A DNA stretch of 64,000 nucleotides from positions 5,292,501 to 5,356,500 of the forward strand of contig NC_060028.1 in assembly GCF_021134715.1 (NCBI RefSeq). The letters run 5' to 3'. The stretch comes from Daphnia pulex (Eukaryota > Arthropoda > Branchiopoda > Diplostraca > Daphniidae). The position numbers and the translations under genes are program-made. A model generated the notes under the pieces. The model worked only from the letters and a program-made list of their open reading frames with translations. It had not been told where the DNA came from and searched no databases. Positions 32,921-44,499 of the stretch are shown piece by piece. Positions within the stretch are counted from its first letter, which is position 1, and every line of letters begins with the position of its first letter.

Positions 32921-35102
32921 TTACCTTTCGTTTTTGATGATTACTTTTCTTAGTTGGTCAAACTTCGATTTGGGAATTTTGATGTTTCCGGAACTACGGG
33001 AGACTAGAACTACGAAGAACGTTGGTCTAGTCGATCTAATTTTCTTCAGTTTTGTGAGTGTCCAGGTAGTATTCAGTGATGTGATTGGCGGTGTTCCGTT
33101 TTCGTTATGTGTTCGGTGTGAACAATTTCCGCAAATTAAGCTCTTCACGCCAAGGTTCCTGGTTCCGCCTAGATGTCCTGGGTGTTGACAATTGACACCG
33201 GATGGTTCTTTTAGGATTTCGATGTTGGGCAGTACTCCTCCTTTAGTATCAGCGAAGCCACTACTCTTTGCAGGCGCCGTTGTAATCGTAGCATTTTCAC
33301 CTGTCACTTTAATATAAAAGAGAAACTTTATATTAAACTACATATTATTTTATACTAACTTTTTATTAACTTTTATTTTTTTATGAATTATTTTTATCCA
33401 ACATAAGGGGGGGAAGAATTTGGCCCTGGCAGTCATGTTTATATGTGCACAGCTATCGCCAAAAAATCCACAAAGAAATTCCAACAATCCATCAAAAACT
33501 ACAACTGCATGGCTCATGACTTTCTTCTTATCTTCTTTTGTATTTTCTTTATTCATAATGACAGATAATTCGGCGTGAGACGTTGCAATCGCTGATATCT
33601 GCCGCTAGGATCTAACGAACTTGTCATGAGAGCCCGCGACGCTGTCTTCCACCTGGCTTGCTCCACTTGCGCTGCCTGCAACCAGGTATAAACAATATGC
33701 AACATTGCGCAATCAAATTGTATTTCAACATTTTTTTTTTGTGTTTCTGAATGTGCTGCAGCTGGGCAAAGGGGACATTTTCGGCATGCGGGACAGAATC
33801 ATCTACTGTCGACTTCACTACGAGATGCTCCAGCAACCATCGACGCTGACGTAATCTCACCAATCGCATCAGCACGGTCTCCTCATGTCTCACCCGGCGC
33901 AGGGCAACAAAAACGGACTGATGGGCACTCTCGACGGCCCGTGTGATCTCTCATCTTACGGACGACACCAAGGGTTCTTTCCGCCATCCGGCTTTCATCA
34001 CCCGCATTTGATGCCGCAGAAATTGGTCAGCCTCAGTCAGCACATGATCAACATCCTCTCCTCATCGGGCGTTGAACCGGTCAACGATTCGTTCTATTCG
34101 TCCGGCAGTGTTGGCTCTCGTCCATTCCAGCAACAACAGCAATAACAACAACAGCAACACCAACAACGGCAGGGGTGGTGGCGACGGCAGGTCGACGGGC
34201 AATCATTCCAATTCGACCATCCTGGGCCAACAACAACACCTGAACGCGGCCATTCTCAGGCTACTCACTACCGGAATTGGTTAGTTTCAAATTTTATTCG
34301 CGGGCTATTATTACATGCTTTTCGTAAGCGACGGCCAACGGGAAACTGATAATGTTTAACAAACGCGTATACGGGGACATGCGTGACAGCTCTGAGGAGG
34401 CAATCGTGAGGGGAGTAGGGACTATGTCACGACGACATCCAACGCAGGTGGAATTCATTTACATATTCCAACATGAGAGTTGGAAACTAGTTTGGCGATG
34501 CCCAAGCCAAAACGCAGGGTTCGTTACTGGCCATCCATTTCAATTATCGGCTCATCAATCAGCTGACGCAAAATCTGCGTGTCGATCCGAAAGAAAAATT
34601 TAAAGAAAAAGAAATGGGCGTGTAACAATAAGAAAGAAAGAAATCAAACGAACGAATGTTAACCAACAGTGTCAACGATCTTGTCGACGATTAATTGCGC
34701 CCATTTCCCCCCCCCCCCCTTTTTTGTGAGTTGTTTCGAGGGGGAATTACTCGGCGCATTATGCATTGCCTGGTTATGACTTTTATCAGCAGACGTCTTT
34801 TCACGTAGTTTTCGTAATCGGACAAATAAAAAAAAGCTAAAAAAATCGGCGAGTGGACTAAGTCGAAGGATGTTGGATATGAACCCACAGCCCGAAGCTC
34901 TTAGAAACACGTATGCATCACCAAAAAAAATTCAACAATAAAATCACTTACTATGAAAGTCGAACGACATCAACAATGCTGAAGCACTATCACATTCACT
35001 TTTCTGATATGCTGCTTTAACCATATCGGCGTATTTGACTTTTGTCTTATTACAAATCACAATCTTCACATCACTGTGAATCTTACGAAAAATCACTTCC
35101 AT
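32921..35102 (-). CDS. Possible three-exon gene of unknown family spanning the LIM fragment
   Basis: Candidate exons on the - strand are 35102-34952 (ATG, 50 codons, ends at a GTAAGT donor; KIHSDVKIVICNKTKVKYAD), a middle piece near 33510-33370 (MSHAVVVFDGLLEFLCGFFG), and 33307-32921 (128 codons; has a CQHP..CGNCSHRTH Cys/His pattern that could bind zinc). The outer exons are open and coding-like, but phases of the joins are not proved. The + strand LIM-domain fragment lies inside the first presumed intron and overlaps the edge of the middle piece. The three pieces may instead belong to different remnants. Confidence 0.3.
33566..34280 (+). pseudogene. Apterous/Lhx2-9-type LIM-homeobox fragment: second LIM domain and linker, broken
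   Basis: Exon 1 (about 33566-33685) has the LIM2 signature ELVMRARDAVFHLACSTCAA; exon 2 (33762-34280) continues LGKGDIFGMRDRIIYCRLHY, then a His/Gln-rich linker to a GTTAGT donor. LIM domains bind Ldb/Chip cofactors. Lesions: in C-N-R-C, which opens LIM2, the second zinc-binding Cys codon is TGA (33593-33595); TAA follows the LIM domain at 33852-33854; the CAG/CAA tract near 34143 has a stop and the coding frame resumes shifted by one. One residue is also missing between the LIM2 fingers. LIM1 and the homeodomain are absent. Otherwise conservation is high, so the copy is recent. Confidence 0.8.
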
Positions 35103-36330
35103 TTTAGAAATTTCAAAATTTTTAAACGATTCAACCAGGATTTGTGCACAAAAAACTACACGAAAGAGCACGAGCTTAGCACGTGGAGAGAATGAGCTGA
35201 TGAAACAGAACAATGATGAGAAAAACAGACGCACGCTTTTGGCGGTCTCAGGAACGCCTACAACATGCGCTCGTAGCGGGAACTCATTAAACATTTCCTA
35301 TAATTTTTCTCCATCTTTTTTTAATTGGTTTTTCGAATGATTGTGATAATCAAATTATTTTGATTTATTTTAATATATATTTTCGTCTATTAGAGATATT
35401 TTAATGTATATTTTCGTCCATTACATTTATTTTTATATATATTTTTCGTCTGGTGAGCAAGGTACTTCGTCCGGGAATACAGTCCCGTACTGCTGGTGTG
35501 TAGAAAAGATTTTTTAAATGTCCGAGTCAAGTAGAAACTTGTCGTTTGTCGTTATTTCTTTTCATCTTTTCCCCCGTTACGTTTTCATCCGGTGATATCA
35601 GTGTGTTTGTTGGACCATCGAGTGGATGTCGTTGGTGTATAATATTCCCAAGATTACCTGCCTTTTTTATCCAACAAACAGAAAATCTCCACCACGAAGC
35701 GTGTGATAAATAGAATGGTTTGAAAATGAATCAACGACCGAAAACCCAATTTGGCTTGTAATTCCCATTTCTCCCGTTTCGATCCCGTCGTCGGTGTGTG
35801 TGTTTGTTGGTGTCTAAAACTTTGGTGTGTCCACTATATCGACCGTATTTGTTGACACTGATTTTGTCTGTGTGTGTGGGTCCGACCTTTCAAAACTTAA
35901 AGAAGCATTGTTTTGATTTTCTTTTATTTTTACCCCTAGAAGAGGCAAAAAAAACGGGTATGAGGAAACTGTTGTGTGGTTTGAAATTGCCAAAAGTGCC
36001 ATTTCACTATGTCATTTGCGGTGGTGTTTCTCTCTCTCTCTCGTGCATTCTTTATTGCATTCGGTGGATAGCCTTGAGGCTCTACCATAACACCACAAGT
36101 AACATGGCTTTTGTCTGTGCGTGTGTGTGACTTTGTTCTTCCCCGAATTTATATTCCGAGTCTGTAGGGAAATGAGAGAATAACTAAACATGGAGCTCCA
36201 CTTACGTCAAAAGTTTTTTTTTTTACTTTGGGGTGTTGGAGTTTATTAAAAAACTGTTTTGAGAAGAGAAAAATAAAGTGTGTTGTGGTGATCTTTGGTG
36301 ATCTTGTGCTCCAAATTGTGGTGATCGTGA
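35103..36330. other. Non-coding stretch left of the nuclear-receptor fragment
   Basis: No gene supported. A short repeat, TTTTCGTCyATTA..ATwTTTTTATrTATATTTTCGTC, recurs at 35380-35450. TG-rich segments at 35790-35880 and 36110-36130. Confidence 0.4.
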
Positions 36331-36379
36331 ACTTTTGGCTATCGGCCTCGTCGCGGGGGACAAAACGCCGCGTGGAGCC

Positions 36380-36683
36380 ATGTCCCTCTCCGTCGAGTAC
36401 TGCGTCGTCTGCGGTGACAGAGCCTCAGGTGCGTGTCAATAATTAAATTGAATCAATCAACCGTAAAAAAAAATTATAATTTTTGACAAAAAATTTCAAA
36501 TAGGGCGCCGTTATGGAGCCATCAGTTGCGAGGGCTGCAGCGGCTTTTTCAAGCGCTACATCCAGAAGCAGTTGGTATTCACGTGCCGCGGCTGGAAGGA
36601 TTGCGAAGTGACCTTACACAACCGCAACCGGTGCCAGTACTGCCGACTCCAGAAATGTCTCTCCATGGGCATGCGAAGCAATT
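36380..36683 (+). pseudogene. Nuclear-receptor DNA-binding domain fragment (Hr78 / TR2-TR4, NR2C-like), two exons
   Basis: Exons 36380-36428 and 36504-36683 join in frame across a 75-bp intron and end at a GTAAAT donor. The product contains both zinc modules with all eight Cys: [39 protein letters not shown], then MGMRSN, closest to Hr78-type receptors, which bind direct repeats of the AGGTCA half site. Unusual for a working receptor: the P-box reads [10 protein letters not shown] with Ser in place of the near-invariant Lys that contacts DNA; GRHYGA has become GRRYGA; the next helix has FFKRYIQ. No ligand-binding domain or other exon is visible on either side. There is no stop, so it is either a very recent fragment or an exon pair of a diverged gene. 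Confidence 0.7.
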
Positions 36684-36960
36684 GTAAATAATTGTCCATA
36701 ATATTCTTTTTCTATTTGGTCTATTTCACAATGAATTGTTTTGGGTTGAATGGACAATTGGCCGATTGGATAATTAACATTGCCTTGCATAATTAACAAC
36801 CGACGCCACTAAAGAAAAGACTCCCATCGTTTATGATTCTTAAACAACACTGGCCATCATATTTTCCCCCGTGTTATTTGGAAGTTAATAGAGTTCTTCT
36901 ATTGACACACATTGTTTAGACAAATCGACCGAGAATTTTAATTTTCCAAATTTATTTCAG

Positions 36961-37305
36961 TCAGCAGTCAGCAGCTTTTCGTCCCTTCAGATCCACATCC
37001 GGTCGCACACGGGCGAGCGGCCGTTCAAGTGCAACATCTGCGGCAACCGGTTCACCATCAAGAGCAACCTCAAGGTCCATTTCCAGCGCCACGCTCAGCG
37101 CTTCCCGCACATCAAAATGAATCCGCACCCGGTACCGGAGCATCTGGACAAATTCCACCCACCGCTGCTGGCCCAGCTGGACATGGACGAGTCGAAAATG
37201 TCGCCACCGCCGTCACCACCTCCGCCGTCGTCGACGTGCTCCGCCCATCACCACCACCATCACCACCACGGATTCCTCATGAATTCCGTCAAGTCCGCAA
37301 CCAAG
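36961..37305 (+). pseudogene. spalt (SALL) zinc-finger exon fragment
   Basis: A 345-bp exon (115 codons) between a clean AG acceptor (36959-36960) and a GTAGGA donor, open throughout. It starts in the middle of a C2H2 finger ([16 protein letters not shown]), completes the next ([13 protein letters not shown]) and runs into the spalt hallmark [20 protein letters not shown] then HPPLL, followed by a Pro/Ser and His-tract linker. Spalt proteins are nuclear repressors. Two changes hit the invariant finger core: TTKGNL is TIKSNL here. The Cys pair of the first finger should lie in a preceding exon, which is absent from the 36684-36960 interval, where the nuclear-receptor fragment ends instead. No other spalt exon is seen. 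Confidence 0.8.
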
Positions 37306-37503
37306 GTAGGACGCATTCTATCCGTTCCATCTCTCTTCTCTTCCTCTCTCCCGTGCTTACTGTGCCATTTTCACGCTCGGTCACACTCGCACACAGAAAA
37401 ATCCTTCTCTCTCTTGGTGAATCTTTCACATCCTGCACGCAAATGTTAGATATTTCCATTACTTTGCAAAGGGTTTTACTTTTTTCGCCTCGTGTGTGTG
37501 TAG

Positions 37504-37546
37504 AGTAGACGATGAATCCACCCTGTACACCTTCCAGCCCCTGCAG
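37504..37546 (+). other. Micro-exon-like segment right of the spalt fragment
   Basis: 43 bp between an AG (37502-37503) and a GTGTGT donor: reads VDDESTLYTFQPLQ in one frame. Too short to assign; listed because it sits in the same fragment series. Confidence 0.25.
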
Positions 37547-38809
37547 GTGTGTTATATAGCGTGCGTGTCGTTTCGAGACGATCGATCAAATATACACACA
37601 GACGAGAGTAGGAAAAAAAAGGACTCGAAAGTTCAGGACTGGGAAGTTTATAATATGCTGGAAATTCTTGTTGATTGAACCCGGTTTGGGGGAGGGGGAG
37701 CGATGTATTTGAATGATTTTAAACGAGAACATGCCTATATTCAGTGAAATTGCCAGTTGTTTTTTTGGGGGTGGAGTCGGATCTATTAAAAATTATTATT
37801 ATTCTAAAACGAGTTGAATTAATTTTTTATTTCTCTAGATGATTTGAAGAATGAACAGATGAATAGCGACTAATTGGAAATTATTGTTGAGGCACACCAT
37901 TTTTCGATCCCGCTTTCTCTTCTTTCCGTCTCGTGGGAAATTAATGGGTCAGCGCACGACAATTTTTCTGTTGTCTGCCGGGGGGGAGTCTCTTTTCTTT
38001 TCTTTGTCGCGCCTGCTCCACAAATTTCTTGCTATTTTTATTTATATTGCGTGTATTTCTCGTCCAAAAAAATGATGTTTGTGTTTGTTTTGATTTCGAA
38101 TCGAACCCGATGGCCAAAAAATATGAGAAGAAGGAACATTTACGTGATCTGATTATCGGTGGCCAACTTTGGGCCGAGAAGTTTTTATTTGAGTTTATTT
38201 TTCGTTGCGATGACATCGCAAAAGTGAGACAGGCTAAGCTTTTAAGGTTTTGATTATTATTTGTTTTTTTCCGTCGTCCTGTTGTCTTGTGTGTGTGTGG
38301 CGCACCGGTTTTTTCTTTCTGGTATGGGGGGGAAGGTTTGCGCATGTGAGATCTATTGATTTTCGAAAATAAAAAGAGGCAAGTTGCAATGTGTGTGTGT
38401 GTGTGGAAAAGAAGTAGCGTGAAACCCTTCTCACTTTGCTCACGGTGGAGCTCAAGGGAGGGTAGAAAATGAAGGAGGGGCAGACGAAGCCGAAAGCAAA
38501 GCCGCGGGATCCACCCGAGACGTTATGTTGTTCGTACTCTCTCTCTCTGTGTACACACTCGACCAGTAGGGACGGTTGGAAAAGGAGGAAAACAAGAAAT
38601 ATGAATGTCATTCGGATATATCCTTTTTTTAATTTTTGGGAGGGTGGGTGGATTATGTTATCGATGGCAACCAGAGTTTCTCTATTTCCGACACTTTGTG
38701 TGTGTCACGGGCACTTCTTTTTTTCTCTCTTTCCCTTTTACGATTATTATTTTTGAATAATAATCATAAAAGGGTTTTAATTATTTTTGTAATTATTCAC
38801 TTAATATAG
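37547..38809. other. T/G-rich non-coding stretch
   Basis: No gene supported. (TG)n tracts at 38290 and 38390, and G runs. Composition like long intron sequence, possibly the intron carried with the spalt exon. Confidence 0.4.
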
Positions 38810-39039
38810 ACGATGATGATGATTTTGTGCAACCCACAAAACGGGGCAAACGAAAGCCCTTTACAGCAGACCAGTTGTGGGCCATGCATGAAAATCTGAC
38901 TGACGAGATAACAGATGTTCTTAAACATATCACTGCAGTGAATTTCTATACACCATTCGGCTGTTGGGGAAAAATGTTCGAACTATCTGGGACTAAGCGA
39001 TTTCATGAAAGAGACATGACAAAATTTTTAATTGATTAG
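38810..39039 (+). CDS. Terminal exon-like frame, family unknown
   Basis: After an AG acceptor (38808-38809) a frame of 76 codons runs to TAG: an acidic start (DDDDF), a basic stretch (PTKRGKRKPF) and then WAMHENLTDEITDVLKHITA and FYTPFGCWGKMFELSG. It resembles the end of a transposon-linked DNA-binding protein, but I cannot assign it. An exon-like piece LLSKPLYTGGIDRKGK follows at 39145-39190 with a GTTAGT donor. Confidence 0.35.
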
Positions 39040-39189
39040 ATTTTTTATACTGATTAGAAATGGTGTCACAGTTTCCCTGGGAAGCCTGGTCAATCGATGT
39101 ATTTCTTATTCTTCTTATTCCCCACCGCCGTTTCATTATCAGGACTCTTATCTAAACCGTTGTATACTGGCGGTATAGACAGAAAGGGA

Positions 39190-40705
39190 AAGGTTAGTAC
39201 CTATTGGATTTCTATAAGTAATGGGTATCTATTATGTTCCAATTACAGCTCTGGTAAAATATCGTTTTAACTAATAAACAATCAGCCGAAATTTCAGAAA
39301 CTATTAAAGCAGTTATTGAAATGAAATGGCCAGTATACTTGTTCTCACGTGAAAATTTGCTCGAACCAGAGAAAATCATTCCTTGAAGAAGAACAATGAC
39401 TTGCTAGATGATACGGAAATGCTTCCATTTTACGTTTCCAAAATAAGACTGAACAACACGATTTGAAAAATAACGAACTCCTTGTCCACGATGATAGCCT
39501 CGAGTTGGACGATACGGATATATGTTGCATTATTTTACAGCATTGTTAAGAGAGATGGTTTCACTACTAGTGATTAAAATATTAATTTATTAAAGACCCT
39601 ATGTTAATATTATAGCTTTTCAGTCCCCCCCCCCAAAAAAAAAACTACTTCAAGAATTAAAAAGGCATTTTGTTTGGAAAATAATACTGAGCAAATAATG
39701 AAAAAGGCAAGCCGAAGTAAACAAATATCGTGGGATTGAAAATATTTTAGAAAGGATTTTGCGTTTTCATTTGCTGTTTGGCGAGTAATCAAAATCTTTT
39801 TGATTTTTTTAAAGATTTAATATATTATCGTTACATTAATTTATAATAAAAAATTCAATTCGAATAATGCCTGATGCAGTACGTAAACTATGCTAAACTA
39901 AAAAAAAGGAAAAAGCACACAGATTAACGAGGGATCCAGATATTCCCATCTCACTTGAAGGAAAACAGTACTGAAATGAGGGGTTTTTAAACGTTTCATC
40001 AAAGAAGATAAAAAAACAAGAAGTAATTTTTGCCATATTCTCAAAGTAACTTAAGTCACTGCATTACGAATTGAATTATTATAAATGTCCGAATTGCCAT
40101 TTTCAGAAACTGTAAATCCGTCTTTACAATGAACGATTTTATGTGCGCAACGGACAACGTGTATGATTTACCCTTTTTGTTTGCTACAATGAACTACGAC
40201 AAGGCGCTCCGTACAAGGGTATCTTCACAAAACGTTGTTTCAACAAAATGCATGCTGATGGAAACTGCGCATTGGATTGACAAAAAATTGCCAGAGTGAT
40301 GGACGTTGGGCTTTCCAATTTTGTGGTCCGCATTCAGGTCCAAACTTATGCGAAACATTTATTGACGTTCTCGAGAAGGAATTTTCCAGAATTCAGAAAG
40401 TATGTCAACTTATCGGCACCTTAGAGAGACTATTTGTTGAATTCGTTGATGTAATGTTAGTGACGCCTAGCTCCAAATACCCATCCTCACCGCAACCATG
40501 ATCGGTCAGATCTCCTTCCTAGCTTCTTGCTGGGAGTTTATGACGTAATATGAACAAGAGAAAACCACTTGCTGATCCAGGCAAACCATTGGGATGGGGA
40601 GGGGGGCAAGATGAATCATAAGATATAAGAACACACATTTTAAAAGTCAACATATACATAATTGTATGTGTAACGAACTAAGTGGCTTACGTTGACGAAA
40701 AAATA
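39190..40705. other. AT-rich stretch without supported gene
   Basis: Short open frames only (40277-40501 +). Nothing recognised. Confidence 0.4.
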
Positions 40706-40709
40706 GCTC

Positions 40710-41246
40710 TTAGGTTAGGTTATGTTGCCCAATTTCAAATTTTGTAATCTGCTTATAACAATAGTTATAATGAAAAAATACTTTGTGAATTAGAATTTGT
40801 TGATACGTTTCTTTTTTCATGATTTCATCAATCCGATGTAACGGTAGAACTCCCTTCGAAGAAATCGCTCGCCAGCATAAAACAGATCCTCCGTATTTGC
40901 CTGTAGGAAAAATGCACTCATTGTTGTAGTGTTCGAACGTTGTTCTTCTAATAAATGTCCGCCTGTGCGATCCAAAATTTTCGAATTTTGTTTCATCTTT
41001 AAATAAGATTTTGTTCCATTGCTTGTCCATTCATTTGACGTGCTCTTCAGCAAATTTAAGACGTTTGCGAATGTTTACTTTACGGAGCAAAGCTTTCTTA
41101 CAGGCCACTCGGCCAATCATGCCAAATCCAAGCAGACATCTTTTTACGGTGGACAAAGAAACTGGCTCATTAACAGATTGATCTCTTGTGTTAACACGGA
41201 CAAACTTTTTCTGCGACTTCTTTTCGATAATAATTATAAATAACAC
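40710..41246 (-). pseudogene. Tc1-type (Tc1/mariner) transposase, partial
   Basis: On the - strand 41246-40710 is one continuous frame interrupted once by TGA at 41031-41033, at a Trp position of the family (EEHVK-W). It covers the end of the DNA-binding part (STVKRCLLGFGMIGRVACKK, LLRKVNIRKRLKFAEEHVK) and the front of the DDE domain: KILFKDETKFENFG with the first Asp, then FIRRTTFEHYNNEC, and GGSVLCWRAISSKGVLPLHR. The remaining catalytic Asp/Glu lie beyond the frame end and are lost. No TIRs identified; a dead copy. Confidence 0.85.
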
Positions 41247-41799
41247 GCTGATTTTTCTTATATTTTACGCTTAACAACACATTTAGTATTACGGCCGAGG
41301 ACAAAATTTCCTTTTATCTCAAAACGTTATTAATATTGCACACACTCCGGCCTACAGTTTTAGAAGTCCGAAGAAAGGTAAAACCGCTCTCTCGGAAACT
41401 AAGAATTTCAATTTTCTCCAACGAAGTTAAATCACACGCTTTACCCATTTAAATTCCTTCTCCGGGACTTGTTTCCGCCACAATGCAAAAAAAAAAGTAT
41501 AAAGCCTTTTCGGCTGTCAAAGGAATATAGAGAATGAAGTAAGGGAGATTTAAGTGGGATGGGTGAGATAACCAAGGTCGAATCAATCACCAGACTTGAC
41601 AATGTCAAGTTGAAATCAGACAGATTTAATTATATTATTAGACAAAAGTGTAATGTTATACTTAAAACCCCGCCACTGAGTATCTCTTGTTGTTTGTAGT
41701 TTGCTGCGCCTCTGGTGACTCAATGATAAGTTTTGATTTTTGCTCCCTAACTTTTCAGTTAGCCAACTTCAAGGGATAGGGAAGGGTTCTAATAACATT

Positions 41800-42760
41800 A
41801 AAAGTTCTCTTACCAGGAATATGGGAAAGATAAACAGCAAGGGATTTTTAACTTCTTTAATTATTGAGCAGTTTACGTTTAAGTGAGGTTAGGATGAAAA
41901 TGATAGATATCAGTCAATTTTTCAAAATTAGATTATTACCTGGAATTTCATGACTTTATTCTGCCTCGATCTGGATTCCGCTGACTCGACTGGATGCGGA
42001 GAGTAATATAAATTTGGAGCGGGGGCCTTCCAATTCTTCAGGATTTTCTTGACTGTGGTGTGTAGAAATCCTTCACGCCGTAGGTTCTAAAAGATATTGG
42101 TCAGTACATAACCGTAATCATAGCTTGGGAGGGTGTGACGAAAGTATTCAGCTGGTTGGTCATCAATCGGGGCTCAGTTAAGGAAATCTTTAGAGGAGGA
42201 GGTGAAAATCGTACGGATTGGAACTGGTATCCGTCAGTGAATAGAAATTCATCAACTCAGCCACCTGAAAGAGTATTGTGCTTAAAACTATGCCATTTTT
42301 GTGCATAACGCTTTCTTTTGATCCGGGGCAGCATAAAGAGATTTATTTACTGCTCGCACTCACGACTCCTTTGATCCTCCGAAGTATGGGGTCTCCGCTG
42401 GCTGAAAGAACCATACGACTCCAAGCGCTTTTAATTCCCTTACCAACACGCCGTCACCGTATAGTGTCTCATCGTCATCAGAAAGTCACTTGAATGGAAA
42501 TATACAAGGACGTCCACTTAGACGTGGCAGACACCTCTTTCAGCGCATCCGTAAATGTGTGCATTAGTCGCAAGTCCTCACAATATTTTCCACATCTGAA
42601 AAAGACAATAATCTCCTTCAACCGCGCAATCTTGGATGCTCCCACCAGGTTCTTTCGTCGTTAAACACAGGATCGTCCCATTTAATGTAATTAACAAATA
42701 ACCAACCAGCTTGATCTTGGCTTTTGTGGTAATCGAGAGGCAACAGTTGTTCAACCAATG
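41800..42760. repeat. Composite element, segment 1, copy A
   Basis: About 960 bp matching 52120-53100 in the same orientation. Shared blocks: GTACGGATTGGAACTGGT, GGCAGCATAAAGAG, CCTCCGAAGT, GACAGACACCTCTTTC-like, AATGTGTGCA. On the + strand it contains a basic frame ending GRPRRHDRHLFRRIRKC in copy B. Confidence 0.8.
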
Positions 42761-42824
42761 AGTTGAACATTCCGGAAGCCTTAGACAAAAATCCCAATCG
42801 GATGTATTCTACACTAGTCACACG

Positions 42825-43170
42825 GAATCCTAGTGTGTCCGTGGAGGTATTCTAAAAGATTCCACTTTATCCGGGGTCGCCACCGAAACTGCAAGTAGTA
42901 GATTTATCAGCAGGTTCCCCGTCTGCAGACAGCTGGATTACTTCTAATAAATGACCTTTATTTGGCACCAGGTGTGTGGCATGAAAGTCTCCATCTGCCA
43001 GGACCCTCTAAACTCTAATTGCCTTTCTCGCCGCGTAATCAATTCGGCCGAGGCAAAATAGAGTGTCAGCGTTGATATTTTTTGAACTCCTTCGGCCGTT
43101 TCTGTCATATCAGGTCCGGTAGGTAGCACTGATGGCAAAATATAGAGAACAAGACACAGCAAACGTGACA
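42825..43170 (+). repeat. Dispersed repeat family B, copy 2
   Basis: Second copy of the 28210-28585 repeat, embedded in copy A of the composite element. Not present at the matching place of copy B (53100), so it is an insertion. Confidence 0.7.
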
Positions 43171-44252
43171 CTTTTGATTTCACAGAAGGAAATGGTCCCA
43201 TTTTTTCGCAGGCCACACGAACCGGTGATACGGTCGATGGTTGTATATAAGACGGATCCAGCTAACATTGCTCCCCTAGTGGAACATGCTATCCCCTTCA
43301 CGGAATCACCACATCTGAAAGAGGGTTCTGCAACGCGGATACAAAGTAACGAAATTATGTAAATACTTCCTCGAGATTTGGTGGCCAAATCAAACACATT
43401 ATGTCTCCGACCATCCAGCAACCTTTGATAAGCTATAGTGAGGCAAGAAATATTTCTTTGGTTACTTACTGACTTACTCGGGCAAGGGACGTCGGTCGTT
43501 TCATTAATTTTGTTCCGTTATGGCTCGTTAGTAGTTCTCGTAGTAGAAAAAACGAAATATTAATTGTGTTCAGCGAATCATAACATGGTAAATCTTATTA
43601 TAATGTTAGCTTAACCTAATTGATTTCTATTTTGATCATGTTGACAGATTAGCCCCTTGATAGATGAAAGGTGTGTCATTGTGGACAACAAGATTCAAAT
43701 CGTCAATCATTTTTGACATTGCAATGTTGAAAAGTTCGTTTCTTCGAGATGGACACCAAAAAGTTTAAAATAGGTATTAGCAAAAGGTAGTAAATATAAA
43801 AATAACTTGATGCAATGCAATCGTCTAGTTAAATTTATTCAATGAATTGTGTAGCGATAAAATCTACAAAAAAATTTTATGAGCCATGGACCTTACCGTC
43901 AGATCGCTTTCTCTCGCTATTCTCCCCATTTCTTTTCACAACGTATTCAAACTGAAATTCTATATAATACATAAATTGAAATTACAAGTCAGATTCGTTA
44001 ATTCGAGACAACAAATTTGCTGAAAATGAGTCCCGGGGAAATTTTTGTTTATATTTTGATAGAGCGATCTTGGGTTGTTGTATATTTGCAGTAAAAATAT
44101 ACAAGCAGAAAAAAAAGAAAATTAGTTAGGATAAAAACATTATTTTACCAATCGCATCTTTTTGGAGAGGATAAATTCTTTACACATAACCTCAAATGAA
44201 TTACCCGAATCTAAAATACGGCTACAGCCAACGATTCAAACAAGTCGCCTAG

Positions 44253-44319
44253 TTCTTTAGACACTACACGGTGTAGTGTAAAGAAATACCGTTTGGCAGG
44301 TGTAGCTACACCTGCCATT
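44253..44319. repeat. Two adjoining palindromes
   Basis: ACACTACAC-G-GTGTAGTGT at 44260-44278, extended outward by TTCTTTA/TAAAGAA, is followed by a perfect 22-bp palindrome GGCAGGTGTAG/CTACACCTGCC at 44295-44316. TTTCTTT lies on its outer side. A cruciform-prone spot or a foldback-element core. Confidence 0.85.
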
Positions 44320-44499
44320 TCTTTGTAATATGTTATTTAGTACATTATTTATTATGATTTAAGTGCAGTACGGTAAAGTTAGAAAATGCTATAGAACGGA
44401 ATACCACTCAATTTTCGTGAAAGATTACATACAATGAATGAAATGTTCCGCAACATTTTAATATAAGTCCCTGCAAGTTGCACTAGAAAGTCGACATAT

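Noticed and set aside
36228..36446. 72-codon + strand frame at the receptor fragment
   Set aside because: Out of frame with the zinc-finger coding sequence that shares the exon.
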